Assembly (NCBI GenBank): GCA_015296075.1
Contig: DVDV01000309.1
Coordinates: forward strand, 1-43,593
Length of the DNA stretch: 43,593 nt
Origin: Leptolyngbyaceae cyanobacterium M33_DOE_097
Lineage (GTDB): Bacteria; Cyanobacteriota; Cyanobacteriia; Leptolyngbyales; Leptolyngbyaceae
Direction of reading: 5' to 3'
The position numbers and the translations under genes are program-made. Shown in pieces: positions 1 through 9,068 of the stretch. Position 1 is the first letter of the stretch. The number at the start of each line of letters is the position of its first letter. The notes beneath the pieces were generated by a model. It searched no databases. It was not told the origin of the DNA and worked only from the letters and a program-made list of their open reading frames with translations.

Positions 1-137
1 AGAATAATTCTCACAAAAATATTCATTTTGAACAGCTATCAATGGCTGGAATACCCATTCTGCCGTTCATAAAATTGAGCGCACAAGCCTTTAGAGGCTC
101 TGACTTCAGTACAAATGTTTCAAAATGAGAATTGCTG
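1..137. repeat. Left arm of a 137-bp perfect inverted terminal repeat
   Basis: These bases are identical, in reverse complement, to 43456-43592 at the other end of the window. The match stops abruptly after ATTGCTG at 137. Read inward, the arm has a frame that is open from the window edge and stops at TGA 126-128, about 10 bp before the inner boundary. Its two ends are imperfect inverted copies of each other, sharing AATTCTCA followed by ATTTTGAA(A)C. This suits the terminus of an insertion sequence or a small MITE. The family is not recognised. The arm may also mark where an assembly broke at a multicopy repeat. Confidence 0.9.
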
Positions 138-168
138 TCAGGTAAGGCACCACACGGTTTGAGACAAG

Positions 169-1437
169 TTACCGTAATGTACTTAAGTGATGAGCAATGC
201 GTTGAGCCGCCCCGGGTTTACCCATCCGTCGTTGCCCATTTTCACGAATTAGATGCAGTTGGTCTGGGTTTTGTAGCAACGTGCGAATTGCGCTGGGAAC
301 TTGCTTGGGTGTCGTAACTGGAGTGATTGAAGGCCCCAGCAAGCGTGCTTGCGCCTCGGCAAAATGAGGGGTGAACTGCGGCCCTTCTCCTGGAATTGTA
401 ATTGCGGGTTTACCACAGCCGATGAACTGTTCTGTAGCGGTGCCTGCCATTGCGATCGCCACTTCTGCCCGCTGCAAAAACTCAGCGAAGTGGTTTTGTC
501 CCAAGATTAAGTTTGCTTGCCGCTCACCGATACCGACAGTAAAACGATGGGCATCGAGCTGTTGCCAACGGTAACTTTGCAAAGCTTGTTGGAGGGGGGC
601 AAGCTCAATCGCAGGGGCGATCGCGGCTAAAAACACGAGCGGTCTGCCGATTTCGTTAATTAAGCAGTTGGCTGTCTCAAGTAAGACTTCCCAGTTGCGA
701 TAGGCTTCGGGTGGGCGTGAACCTGGTAGGAGCAGCAACGTCAGTGGCTCGGCGAGTGCTTCCGAAGTCAGGTTGATAGCAGGTGGGACTGTGGCTGAAG
801 TCTCTGTGCAGGCCAAACCATCCATCATCGGGTTGCCTAGATCGAAGGCCGTGATCCCCTTTTTTTGGAGGAAATGAGTCGTCAGGCGATCGCGCGGAAA
901 CACGGCTTTGCAGCGGGGTCGTTGCATTAACCAGCGTTCCCAGGGTAAGTAGATGCAATTGGTTTGTTTGGCTAGTAGGTCTTCAATCCACGGGCGAGGT
1001 AACCAGCCCTGCTCGTCACGCAGATAGTACTCTGACTTAGCGGTTCCCACAAAGGCGTAGTTAGCGCGGCTCAACCAGGCAAAAATCAAGGGCACAATAT
1101 CCCCAACCGCAAGAATTAACGAGTCATCCAGCGATTCGGGCTGAGCCGCGACCCAGTTGCGCATCGCTTGCAGTTGCCTGCGGGTCAATTGCACTAAACC
1201 CCCTTTCAAGTCACGGGCGAGCTGCCGCCCATCCATATAAATAAACCCGCCAGAAGGCATCGTTTTGACGGCTCCAATGAGAGGGATCTGGGCTTTTTGG
1301 TAGGCAAACCCTTCACCCACTAACGGCAGAGCGACAATCTCAAAGGTGGGTTGCTGGTGTTGCAATTCACGCAAAATGCGAACCGCAATTTCATCTTCAC
1401 CATGACCATTACTCAAGCACAGCAACCGCATTGGCAT
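169..1437 (-). CDS. Lipid-A-disaccharide synthase-related protein (cyanobacterial LpxB-like)
   Basis: This 422-residue protein belongs to the LpxB-related family of cyanobacteria and other oxygenic phototrophs, a GT-B fold whose acceptor is unknown. The N-terminal SNGHGEDEIA (residues 9-18) is the family hallmark. The C-terminal half has LLLLPGSRPPEAYRNW and a MAGTATEQ...GCGKPAITIPGEGPQF stretch that resembles the nucleotide-sugar site of LpxB and MurG. No lpxA, lpxC or lpxD lies nearby, so true lipid A synthesis is not implied. The start could be ATG 1437 or, two codons later, ATG 1431. It follows the DUF922 gene on the same strand after about 80 bp, and its stop lies 31 bp from the repeat at 1-137. 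Confidence 0.85.
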   Translation of the reverse strand: MPMRLLCLSNGHGEDEIAVRILRELQHQQPTFEIVALPLVGEGFAYQKAQIPLIGAVKTMPSGGFIYMDGRQLARDLKGGLVQLTRRQLQAMRNWVAAQPESLDDSLILAVGDIVPLIFAWLSRANYAFVGTAKSEYYLRDEQGWLPRPWIEDLLAKQTNCIYLPWERWLMQRPRCKAVFPRDRLTTHFLQKKGITAFDLGNPMMDGLACTETSATVPPAINLTSEALAEPLTLLLLPGSRPPEAYRNWEVLLETANCLINEIGRPLVFLAAIAPAIELAPLQQALQSYRWQQLDAHRFTVGIGERQANLILGQNHFAEFLQRAEVAIAMAGTATEQFIGCGKPAITIPGEGPQFTPHFAEAQARLLGPSITPVTTPKQVPSAIRTLLQNPDQLHLIRENGQRRMGKPGAAQRIAHHLSTLR

Positions 1438-1518
1438 TCACGCTAAATAGAAGGAGATAGCAGGTCAATCATATGACGACCCCACAGTATAGCGGTTTTG
1501 TCAGTCATCTGAGCCTGC

Positions 1519-2205
1519 TTAAGGAAAGACTGCCCCTTGGGTTCTACCATGCTGGGTCACGCGGTCATAGTCCTTGTCGCGCTGGGAATAGTACGAAATA
1601 ATGCGATCGCTCGTCTGCTTAAACTGTTGCGTCATGGCCGTGCAGCTAGAAAATCGACGTTGACCGAGTTGACGCAGGCTGCTGGTCAGTTCGCGTGCGG
1701 CTGCAACGCCATTGTCTCGATGACCGTTTTCATGGAGCTGCAGTGCCCTGATATAGCGCTGCCAACGCTGCCTGAGTTGAGTCTGGGCATTAGTCGGTGT
1801 CTGCCAACGGGGCATTGTAATGACGACGTTCAACGTAATTTGGGCATTGGTTAGCTGACACTGATTGGGGCGATTAGAGTAGCCATATTTCCAGCGAACA
1901 CGCCACTGGGTGGTGCCATCAAATCGTCTGCCTGTGCGCGAGATTGACCCTAACTGATTGAGTTGTTGGCGCAACTGTTGAGGCGAATTGCCCTGGACGG
2001 TGTAATAGTTGGTTTTGACGTTCACAACAGGAGCCGGAAAAGCGGCCTGAGTTGGTAGAGATGTCAGCAGTAAGGCAAAACAAGTCAACGCCGCTAGCAG
2101 CAAAAAACACCAGCGACGCTTGAACAAAGAAAAACGACTGACTTGATTGCGATTAGGGGACTTGCATACCCCGTTGCACGGCTGGACGTTCTTGGAGTTG
2201 GGCAT
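1519..2205 (-). CDS. Secreted DUF922 protein, putative Zn-dependent protease
   Basis: A hydrophobic segment ([19 protein letters not shown]) ending near TQAAF is a signal peptide, so the protein is exported. The mature part starts with a YYTVQGNS motif, continues through the DUF922 WRVRWKY region, and has HENGH (residues 158-162) followed by RDNG, matching the HExxH-like metal site of this putative protease family. The start is uncertain. The open frame extends to 2232 and overlaps the upstream glutathione transferase by 80 bp. ATG 2205 overlaps it by 53 bp. A TTG at 2127 would avoid overlap and give a compact signal peptide, but I see no clear ribosome binding site for it. Substrate unknown. 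Confidence 0.75.
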   Translation of the reverse strand: MPNSKNVQPCNGVCKSPNRNQVSRFSLFKRRWCFLLLAALTCFALLLTSLPTQAAFPAPVVNVKTNYYTVQGNSPQQLRQQLNQLGSISRTGRRFDGTTQWRVRWKYGYSNRPNQCQLTNAQITLNVVITMPRWQTPTNAQTQLRQRWQRYIRALQLHENGHRDNGVAAARELTSSLRQLGQRRFSSCTAMTQQFKQTSDRIISYYSQRDKDYDRVTQHGRTQGAVFP

Positions 2206-2755
2206 ACCAGCGTTTAAGGTGAGGATGACCATCCAAAGTTAACTCTTGAAAGTTGTAGATGGCGACCCAGGGGAAAGTGGCAACATCGGCAATCGAATAT
2301 TCACCGCAAATATACTCATGATTTGCCAACTGTCGGTCTAAGACTCCGTACAATCTCAACGTCTCATTTTCGTAACGCTCGATCGCATAGGTCAGTTTTT
2401 CCGGTGCAAATCGTTTGAAGTGATTGAGTTGTCCAAACATGGGGCCAATGCTTCCCATTTGGAACATAAGCCACTCGATCACGCGAAACCGATCGCGCTG
2501 ATTAACAGGCATTAATCGCTCAGTTTTCTCTGCTAAATAGATTAAAATCGCTCCAGACTCAAACACAGTGATATCGGTTTCGCGATCGATAATCGCTGGA
2601 ATTTTGCTGTTAGGGTTAATGGCAACAAATTCTGGGCTAAATTGTTCGCCTTTTGTGATATCAATCACATGAACGGTGTAAGGAAGTTCTACTTCCTCCA
2701 ACATGATGGAAGCTTTACGCCCATTTGGCGTACTAAAGGTGTAAAGGTCAATCAT
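2153..2755 (-). CDS. Glutathione S-transferase family protein, YfcG/Ure2-like (Nu class)
   Basis: This 200-residue, complete soluble protein has a thioredoxin-fold N-terminal domain followed by an all-helical C-terminal domain. The opening residues, with the T-P-N-G-(R/H)-K signature, closely resemble E. coli YfcG. The cis-proline is in NPNSKIPAI (P53), the glutathione-binding Glu-Ser pair in FESGAI (E66-S67), and the structural Asp of the second domain in [11 protein letters not shown]. Nu-class members act as glutathione-dependent disulfide reductases rather than classical conjugating enzymes. That role is inferred from the family. Its 3' end overlaps the likely start of the DUF922 gene. 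Confidence 0.9.
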   Translation of the reverse strand: MIDLYTFSTPNGRKASIMLEEVELPYTVHVIDITKGEQFSPEFVAINPNSKIPAIIDRETDITVFESGAILIYLAEKTERLMPVNQRDRFRVIEWLMFQMGSIGPMFGQLNHFKRFAPEKLTYAIERYENETLRLYGVLDRQLANHEYICGEYSIADVATFPWVAIYNFQELTLDGHPHLKRWYAQLQERPAVQRGMQVP

Positions 2756-3075
2756 AGATACTGATTCAGGTGAAATCTAACTTGGGTAGGATCAGAAGAA
2801 TCTGGCACGATTTTCATTTTCATCAGCTTACAAAGCTAAAAACAACTCCCACAACTTCTTAAGCAACAAATTAAGAAAGTTTATTACTAACCTGAGAGTT
2901 TTTTAGACGAAACAGTTTTAAGCAAAAAACTGTAATCTTAGTTCGTAATTCTCTAGCTTGCGAGATATTGAGAACAAATCAATTCCTAACAGTTTGATCA
3001 GCCAAAATGGCGGCTTTGCCAAAAGATATGGCTATCCGTCTGAAGTAATTGAGTAATGAACTTGAGTTGATCCGG
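2756..3075. other. Intergenic region upstream of the glutathione transferase gene
   Basis: This 320-bp AT-rich gap lies between the start of the minus-strand glutathione transferase gene and the end of the minus-strand GT2 gene. It must hold the transferase promoter and the GT2 3' end. A weak inverted repeat around 3002-3020 (GCC AAAATGGC GGC) is the only structure seen. No supported small ORF or RNA. Confidence 0.5.
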
Positions 3076-4266
3076 TTAACTGTTTTCTGATTTGAGCGAT
3101 CGCCCGCGCCATGTCCAACCCCAGCCAGTTTCGGTTTTGACAATCGACACCAAAACGAGAATGGCTGTGATCAATGAGCCGAGGCCTGTTAACCACCAAT
3201 AACGCAGAGGTAAACCTAGAATCCCCAGCAAGATTTTTCGCATTTGATAGTGCAGCGCAATCACCACCCCTGCGACAACTCCGGCTAACCCCTCCCAAAT
3301 GGATAGCGGCTGCCCTAACAGACGCATGGCTAGATAACCCAAGCCAAGCCAGGGCAAAACCCCTACCAAAAATGGAATCAAGGCTGAGAATAAGCTGGTG
3401 CCCAGGTCGCGACGGCTGCCAGCGTGCCAGTTTTTAGTCCAACCCTCCCATAAGCCCGACCAGGTGCGATACATGCGCACACTTGCCAGAGCTTGACCAG
3501 GGGCAAATTTTAAGCGAAGTCCTTTTGATTTAATCCGGCGAGCTAGTTCCACATCTTCAACGACTTCGGCAGCAACAGCTTGGTGGCCTCCTAGAGTGGT
3601 GTAAGCACTTTGCCGAAAAAACATAAAAGGACCTGCGGCAAAAGCCGCTTCGCTTGTGGGATTGTTGACCTCGCCAAAGTTAAACCCGGCTGTCAGCAGC
3701 CCCATAATCATCGGCTGCACCAGCCATTCGCCTAAAAAGCCGCACTCTACTTGGGGAATCAAAGTCAGCAGATCTAATGACTCGGCTTCGACGATGTGTG
3801 CTGCGGTTGCGATCGCGCCCGGTTTGAGTCGGACATCTGCATCAATGAATAATAAGTAGTCGCCCGTAGCCTGCTGTGCCCCTTGATGGCAGGCCCAGTT
3901 TTTGCCACGCCAGACTTCGCCGTTGGGTCGGGGTTGGCCTGTCAGAATGTGGAAGCGAGTATCCTGAAGTTCCGCTTGCAGGGCATGGGCGATCGCCAGG
4001 GTTGCATCATCGGATTGGTCATCAACAAACCAGACCTGAAGCTGGGGATCTGTTGCAGCGCTGTTGAGTACCGATAGCACACACTCTCGTACGTTGAGTG
4101 CTTCGTTGTACGCGGGAATAATGACGGATGTTGCTCTTGGGTGAGGCGATTCTGCAAGCAGCGGTTGGATGTCATCGGCGGCAGCTGCCGCTTGCTTTAA
4201 AGCGGTTAAGTAGCGGCTTATGCCGTATAACGCGATGAGCATTAGAGCAAACACAATCACAACCAA
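3076..4266 (-). CDS. Membrane-bound family 2 glycosyltransferase
   Basis: A GT-A glycosyltransferase of 396 residues. An N-terminal membrane anchor (residues 1-20) precedes the catalytic domain, with VIIPAYNEA (48-56), VDDQSDD (81-87), the metal-binding DAD (142-144) and the catalytic ED pair (237-238). Three or four hydrophobic helices near 283-375 close the protein. RGKNWACHQGA is shared with cyanobacterial GT2 proteins related to HpnB and carotenoid or hopanoid glycosyltransferases. It lacks the GWVGRPWALH motif I associate with CruG, so I do not assign that symbol. Acceptor unknown. The gene stands alone and diverges from rpaA across 346 bp. Confidence 0.85.
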   Translation of the reverse strand: MVVIVFALMLIALYGISRYLTALKQAAAAADDIQPLLAESPHPRATSVIIPAYNEALNVRECVLSVLNSAATDPQLQVWFVDDQSDDATLAIAHALQAELQDTRFHILTGQPRPNGEVWRGKNWACHQGAQQATGDYLLFIDADVRLKPGAIATAAHIVEAESLDLLTLIPQVECGFLGEWLVQPMIMGLLTAGFNFGEVNNPTSEAAFAAGPFMFFRQSAYTTLGGHQAVAAEVVEDVELARRIKSKGLRLKFAPGQALASVRMYRTWSGLWEGWTKNWHAGSRRDLGTSLFSALIPFLVGVLPWLGLGYLAMRLLGQPLSIWEGLAGVVAGVVIALHYQMRKILLGILGLPLRYWWLTGLGSLITAILVLVSIVKTETGWGWTWRGRSLKSENS

Positions 4267-4612
4267 ACCTCCGCACTTGCGTTAAACCAATCAAACCTCG
4301 GCTTTGCGGATCTTTTAAGTATCGTTTGCTCGAACTTTAAAGGACGCTAGCGTCGTTAATTTTCGACTTCTAACCTTAGACCAAAAGTGCGGAAATATTT
4401 TGAGTATTTATCGTGATCGTGCATTACAGCTTTTCTCAAGCAAGTGAATGATGTATAAAATTTAGTTAAATGTTATTTCGCCTGGATCGCTTACCTTACA
4501 AGTTGTCTCGGTTCTGTAAAGAAAGATGAAGCTAGATTTACTCACATAATATAGTGAATGTGAATCGAATCTTTCTACTCGTTTTGGACCTGTTCTTTAT
4601 TAGAAAACTCGC
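4267..4612. promoter_or_regulatory. Divergent intergenic region between the GT2 gene and rpaA
   Basis: The 346-bp gap separates two divergently transcribed genes and must carry both promoters. It is AT-rich toward rpaA, with ACATAATATAGTG near 4543-4555 as a possible -10 region. No clear operator, RNA or small ORF was recognised, and rpaA has no obvious Shine-Dalgarno sequence. Confidence 0.4.
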
Positions 4613-5356
4613 ATGATGCCTCGCATACTCGTCATTGACGACGACCCTGCCATTTCAGAATTGGTAGCCGTTAATTTAGAAATGGCTGGCTTTGAAGTCA
4701 GTCAGGCAAACGATGGGCAAAAGGGGCAGGCGTTGGCTTTTCAAATGCAGCCTGACCTGATCATGCTAGACCTGATGTTGCCTAGAGTTGACGGTTTTAC
4801 GATTTGTCAACGGCTGCGGCGAGATGAGCGCACGGCTGATATTCCTATCTTGATGCTGACTGCTTTGGGTCAAACTCAAAATAAGGTAGAAGGGTTTAAC
4901 GCAGGTGCGGATGATTACCTGGTTAAGCCGTTTGAAATTGAAGAAATGTTGGCGCGAGTGCGTGCCTTGTTGCGCCGGATTCGCACCGATCTGCCGCCTT
5001 CAGCCTCGCGTCCCAACGATATCCTGACCTACGGGCCTTTGACGATGGTGCCAGAGCGGTATGAAGCAATCTGGTTTAACAAGACGGTGCGCTTGACCCA
5101 TCTGGAATTTGAGTTGTTAAACTGCTTGCTGCAACGGCACGGTCAAACCGTTTCGCCGAGTGAAATTCTGCGCGAAGTTTGGGGCTACCCGGAAGACGAT
5201 GATATTGAAACCATTCGGGTGCATGTGCGGCACTTGCGCACAAAGTTGGAACCCGATCCACGGCGTCCACGCTATATCAAAACTGTCTATGGGGCAGGCT
5301 ACTGCCTTGAGTTGCCCGATGCGGCAGATTCAACGCAAAACAGCGTTGCTGGTTAA
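4613..5356 (+). CDS. rpaA: RpaA, circadian-output OmpR-type response regulator
   Basis: RpaA is the master transcription factor downstream of the KaiABC clock, phosphorylated by SasA in well-studied cyanobacteria. The receiver domain (about 4-120) has the acidic cluster D9-D11, phosphoacceptor D53 (LIMLDLMLP), T83 and K105. The winged-helix DNA-binding domain (about 140-240) has [11 protein letters not shown] and the [15 protein letters not shown]...[10 protein letters not shown] ending. The sequence is close to RpaA as known from Synechocystis and clearly distinct from RpaB. The first two codons are both ATG, and homologues begin MPRILI, so 4616 may be the real start. The gene is monocistronic; no kinase lies beside it. 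Confidence 0.93.
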   Translation: MMPRILVIDDDPAISELVAVNLEMAGFEVSQANDGQKGQALAFQMQPDLIMLDLMLPRVDGFTICQRLRRDERTADIPILMLTALGQTQNKVEGFNAGADDYLVKPFEIEEMLARVRALLRRIRTDLPPSASRPNDILTYGPLTMVPERYEAIWFNKTVRLTHLEFELLNCLLQRHGQTVSPSEILREVWGYPEDDDIETIRVHVRHLRTKLEPDPRRPRYIKTVYGAGYCLELPDAADSTQNSVAG

Positions 5357-5648
5357 ATAAGCCAATCCAAGTGGTATCACCGATACGGTTGTCAAGCCAG
5401 GTATGAGGCTTCAGCGTTAGCGCGTGATGCCACTTTTGCATTTTGGGATATAGCCATAGTCACCGTAGTTAGGACGAAAGCTGACTGGGTCGCATCCCAC
5501 ACTCCCAATCTCCTCAGTCACCTGGCGACAGCTATATTTCAATTAATCGGGTGGCTCGCTCACAGTTGGTGATGTCGGATTAAATGTGAGGGTTTCGCTG
5601 CATTTTCGATAGGATGGCTGAAGGATGATGGCACTGTGAGACGAACGC
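5357..5648. other. Non-coding gap after rpaA with potential RNA structure
   Basis: This 292-bp gap follows rpaA and precedes the acyltransferase. A small hairpin, GTATC-acc-GATAC, lies close to the rpaA stop. Further on, GTCGC near 5489 can pair with GCGAC near 5525, and the flanking AGCT/AGCT pairs after a 5-nt bulge, enclosing a pyrimidine-rich loop with ACTCCCAATCTCC. It may be an untranslated leader or small RNA. No ORF is supported. Confidence 0.3.
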
Positions 5649-6647
5649 TTGAGCATCGCTTCCCAACCCTATCGCTTAACCCGGTTTGATCGATTTTGCC
5701 TCTGGTACCCTCCGGCATGGCTGATTCTATTTAATCGACATTGGCAACATTACAAGCCTGACCCTGACGGGTGGAATGGGCTGGAATATTTTCTGTTTCT
5801 CCTCCCAGGTGGGTTTTACCTGGCGATGGGGTTACGTTGGCTGCGGTTAGGCGGGCGATCGCCCCACATGGCCCAGTCTGAATATGACCCTGACTACCAG
5901 CAAGCTCTGCGACAAGAGATCTTGACCCCGATTGTGCAACGCTACTTTCGTGGCACGCTAGAAAACGCTGAAATACTCCCCCAAAAAGGTCCCTTAATCA
6001 TCGCGATGAACCATGCTGGAATGTCGTTTCCCTGGGATTTGACCGGGATTGGAATTCTGCTCAGTCAGCACATTAGTGGGTCGATTCAACCGCTAGCCCA
6101 TACGATGTTTTTTGATCATCCCTGGCTCACGTGGTGGTTGCCTCCCGGCTGGATGCAGGTCGTGGGTGGTGTGCGAGCGGAACCCCAGGAATTTGAGCAG
6201 GCGATCGCGGCCAACATGATTTTGCTGTACGCGCCAGAAGGCATTCGGGGCATCAGTAAAGGATGGCAACAACGGTACCAACTGGCGACATTTGACCCCA
6301 GTTTTGTGCGTTTGAGCATTCGCCATAAAGTGCCGATTTTGCCAGTCGTCTGTGTGGGCAACGAGGGCTTACACCCCTGGGCGTTGAACCTGACTAAGAT
6401 TGCCCGTTGGTTTCGGTTGCCGATGTTTCCGGTGTCGCCGTTGATTCTGGTGTTTGCGCTCTTTCCGTCAATGGGGGTATGGGCGATGCGAACTCAGTTG
6501 CGCTACTATGTGCAGCCGCAATGGCAACCCTGGAAAGACATTACAACGAACCTATCGCACCGTCTAACTTACGAACAAGCTGAAAGCCTGCGATCGCAGA
6601 TGCAACAGATTTTGAATCAGCTGTGTAAACCCAAACCCAGGGGATGA
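5649..6647 (+). CDS. PlsC-type lysophospholipid/glycerophosphate acyltransferase
   Basis: A 332-residue member of the 1-acyl-glycerol-3-phosphate acyltransferase superfamily, likely acylating a lipid intermediate at the membrane. Motif I reads NHAGMSFPWD (121-130), so the catalytic pair is His122 and Asp130, spaced HX7D instead of the usual HX4D. Similar spacing variants occur in divergent family members. The substrate-binding motif is APEGIRG (PEG 196-198), and PILPVV follows as in the family. Hydrophobic segments lie near 45-65 and 262-280. The start is TTG 5649. It converges on the GGDEF gene with only 8 bp between stop codons. Acceptor specificity cannot be read from the sequence. Confidence 0.8.
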   Translation: MSIASQPYRLTRFDRFCLWYPPAWLILFNRHWQHYKPDPDGWNGLEYFLFLLPGGFYLAMGLRWLRLGGRSPHMAQSEYDPDYQQALRQEILTPIVQRYFRGTLENAEILPQKGPLIIAMNHAGMSFPWDLTGIGILLSQHISGSIQPLAHTMFFDHPWLTWWLPPGWMQVVGGVRAEPQEFEQAIAANMILLYAPEGIRGISKGWQQRYQLATFDPSFVRLSIRHKVPILPVVCVGNEGLHPWALNLTKIARWFRLPMFPVSPLILVFALFPSMGVWAMRTQLRYYVQPQWQPWKDITTNLSHRLTYEQAESLRSQMQQILNQLCKPKPRG

Positions 6648-6655
6648 CAGGCTGT

Positions 6656-8887
6656 TTAGGACGCATCCCGCGCATAAATCGACAATCCAGTTGTGGGAAT
6701 CTCGATGCCTGGGTCGTACACAAAGAACCTGCTCTTGCCTAGCTGTTTGGCCTGATACATAGCTGCATCTGATGCCTTAAGTAGGGTTTCTGTATCCTGG
6801 CCATGCTCAGGGTAGACGGTGACACCAATGCTGGAAGTTGTCTGAATGATTTGCCCTTGGAGGGCGAAGGGCTGCGACAAAGTTGTGAGAATTTTATCAG
6901 CAACTCGCGTGGCATCCTGGATCGAGGGAATCGCAGGCAAAATCACAGTGAACTCATCCCCTCCCAGGCGGGCAACCGTGTCACTGCCCCGCAAACAGCG
7001 AGTCAGTCGTTGGGCCACAGCTTTCAGCAGTAAGTCACCAGTGTCATGCCCATGGGTATCATTCACGAGTTTGAAGCTGTCGAGATCGAGAAACAATAGC
7101 GCAACTAACTGTTCGTTTTGTGAGGCCCAATCGAGTGCCTGTGCCAGCCGCTCTTGAAACAGTTGGCGGTTAGGCAAACCCGTTAAGGAATCGTGAGTCG
7201 CCTGATAGTGCAGTTGGGTCGCTGACTGTTGCAGTTGTTGGTTAGAGCGCACTAACTCCGCCGCAGTCCGTTTTAGTTCCTCTTCCATGTGCTTGCGCTC
7301 GGTGATGTCACGCATCACGCCAACCAAAAAGACGTTGCCAGCCGCATCCTTGTGGAGCGATCGCTTGGTGGCAATTTGCCGAGTGATACCAGATTGCACG
7401 GTAAATGAGGCTTCACTTTCTAATTCTTGGCTGGTCTCAAATACCAGTTGATCTTGCTCCCGTGTGATTGTGGCCTCCTCTAACGGCAAGGTGTCGTAAT
7501 CTAGCTTTTCAATTAAGTCTCTAGCGGAGCGACCTAAGAACCGACAAAATGCTTCGTTTACCACGATCCAGCGATGCTGTTGGTCTTTCACATAGATCGG
7601 GTCTGGAATGGTGTTAATCACGCCATTGAGAAATTCTTTGGAGCGCTTGAGTTCTTCTTCTAGAAAAGCGATGTGGGCAATAACCACGATCGCGGCGGTG
7701 ACAACCCCAATCGCGGCTGGCATAAGCGGGATCCACCAACCGACGAGAAAAGCCCCAAAAACGACACCCCCCAAACTGGCGATCGCCAGGAGAATAGCTG
7801 CTCCAGTCCTTACGGGTGCGCGTAATCGCCAACTAATCACAGCCCCCAGCCATGACCAACCAAAGATCCAGATCCATTCCAGAGGATCCTGCCAAACGCG
7901 AATCATCGCCCGATCATCAAGGGCACTACTGAGAATTTGGCTCAGAAAGTTGGCCTGCAGCTCGACCCCTGAAATTGGCTCTAACTCGTGGGAACCGGGT
8001 GCGCTGGTGCTATAGGAGGTGAGGAAGTAGTCTTTGAGGCTCTCGGCGGTTGAACCGATTAAGACGATGCGACCGCGAAAGAAGTCGGCTGGCACTTTGT
8101 TCGCTAGCACATCGGCTAGGGATACCTGGCGAAATCGATTGGCAGGGCCGCGCAAATTGGCTAGAAACTGATAGCCACCATCATCGGCTCGCACATAGCC
8201 GCCATCGTTGGGGCGAAACAACGGAAACACCGCCTTCCCTAAGCGGAGCTGGCTGGGAGTATCTTGAGTTCCTTGTGGGGTAATGCCTTCCTGCGCGAGA
8301 TACTTTAGAGCCAGTTTCAGGGCAAAACCTTCATAGTTGATGCCGTCTACTTCCCAATACAGCAAGCCACGCCGCACTTTGCTGTCGGGGTCATGTACCA
8401 GATTGTTAAACCCAACTTGATTGCGATCAATCAGAATGGGCGGGGGTGGCACTCCCTGGCTGCGCTGGTCTTGAATTTGCTGAATGCCAATCAGATTGGG
8501 CGTTGAGCGATAGATTGACAACAGTTCTTCGGTGCCTGGCTTGACGGGGAGATTTCGGTAAATGTCGAGGCCGATCGCGCGAGGTTCGTAACTCTTGAGC
8601 TTCTGCAACAACTCGGCTAAAACTGCATCAGGAATTGGAAACTTGCGGAGCTGCTGCAAATCCGACTCTTGAATGCCAACAATAACAATGCGATCGTCGG
8701 TTGGCTCAAGCGGGCGGAGGCGAAAACTTTGATCTAGAATCGCTAATTCCCAGACTTCCAACCATCCCAGCAGGCGTAACAAAATAATGCACCCGCTCAC
8801 TCCTGCTGAAGTTAGTAAGACGCGCTTACTGAACCGAAACCCCTGCCAGGTTTGTCGCATCAATGAAATCAGGTGCTTGCCTTGCAT
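6656..8887 (-). CDS. CHASE2-PAS-GGDEF diguanylate cyclase
   Basis: A membrane sensor that makes the second messenger cyclic di-GMP. Order: an N-terminal membrane helix (about 24-45); an extracytoplasmic CHASE2 sensor domain (about 50-325), including GRIVLIGSTAESLKD; three membrane helices (about 336-405); a PAS domain (about 415-530) ending in GVMRDITERK; a coiled linker (530-560); and the cyclase domain (560-730). The active site is an intact GGDEF (642-646). The product-inhibition I-site RGSD (633-636) sits the canonical five residues upstream, so feedback control is expected. DSLTGLPNR marks the start of the catalytic domain. No EAL domain. The CHASE2 ligand is unknown. Confidence 0.93.
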   Translation of the reverse strand: MQGKHLISLMRQTWQGFRFSKRVLLTSAGVSGCIILLRLLGWLEVWELAILDQSFRLRPLEPTDDRIVIVGIQESDLQQLRKFPIPDAVLAELLQKLKSYEPRAIGLDIYRNLPVKPGTEELLSIYRSTPNLIGIQQIQDQRSQGVPPPPILIDRNQVGFNNLVHDPDSKVRRGLLYWEVDGINYEGFALKLALKYLAQEGITPQGTQDTPSQLRLGKAVFPLFRPNDGGYVRADDGGYQFLANLRGPANRFRQVSLADVLANKVPADFFRGRIVLIGSTAESLKDYFLTSYSTSAPGSHELEPISGVELQANFLSQILSSALDDRAMIRVWQDPLEWIWIFGWSWLGAVISWRLRAPVRTGAAILLAIASLGGVVFGAFLVGWWIPLMPAAIGVVTAAIVVIAHIAFLEEELKRSKEFLNGVINTIPDPIYVKDQQHRWIVVNEAFCRFLGRSARDLIEKLDYDTLPLEEATITREQDQLVFETSQELESEASFTVQSGITRQIATKRSLHKDAAGNVFLVGVMRDITERKHMEEELKRTAAELVRSNQQLQQSATQLHYQATHDSLTGLPNRQLFQERLAQALDWASQNEQLVALLFLDLDSFKLVNDTHGHDTGDLLLKAVAQRLTRCLRGSDTVARLGGDEFTVILPAIPSIQDATRVADKILTTLSQPFALQGQIIQTTSSIGVTVYPEHGQDTETLLKASDAAMYQAKQLGKSRFFVYDPGIEIPTTGLSIYARDAS

Positions 8888-9008
8888 AACAACCAGGATG
8901 GGGAAGTAAACCTACTGTAGGTTGCCCATTTATTGACAAAGAATAACAAGCGCCCCTTGTGCAAAGGCGATATGCCAGGTTGAAATTGCAAAGTCTATAT
9001 ACGTTCAA

Positions 9009-9035
9009 TCCCCAAATTCATGAAAAATTTGGGGA
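9009..9035 (-). terminator. Hairpin downstream of ycf23 (possible terminator)
   Basis: A perfect 10-bp stem, TCCCCAAATT/AATTTGGGGA, with a 7-nt loop lies 33 bp past the stop of the minus-strand ycf23 gene. The 3' side lacks a long T-run on either strand, so a role as intrinsic terminator or mRNA stabiliser is only plausible. Confidence 0.45.
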
Positions 9036-9068
9036 TTTGGGAGAAAAACGCAGGATTAGAAGGCGCGA

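Noticed and set aside
169-1437. True lipid A disaccharide synthase (LpxB)
   Set aside because: The N-terminal signature SNGHGEDEIA belongs to the LpxB-related family, and no other lipid A genes are nearby.
3076-4266. CruG myxol glycosyltransferase assignment
   Set aside because: The sequence around the expected GWVGRPWALH motif differs (WRGKNWACHQGA), so only GT2 membership is supported.
5470-5535. Yfr1 small RNA
   Set aside because: The CU-rich segment does not contain the conserved ACUCCUCAC core and no Yfr1 terminator follows.
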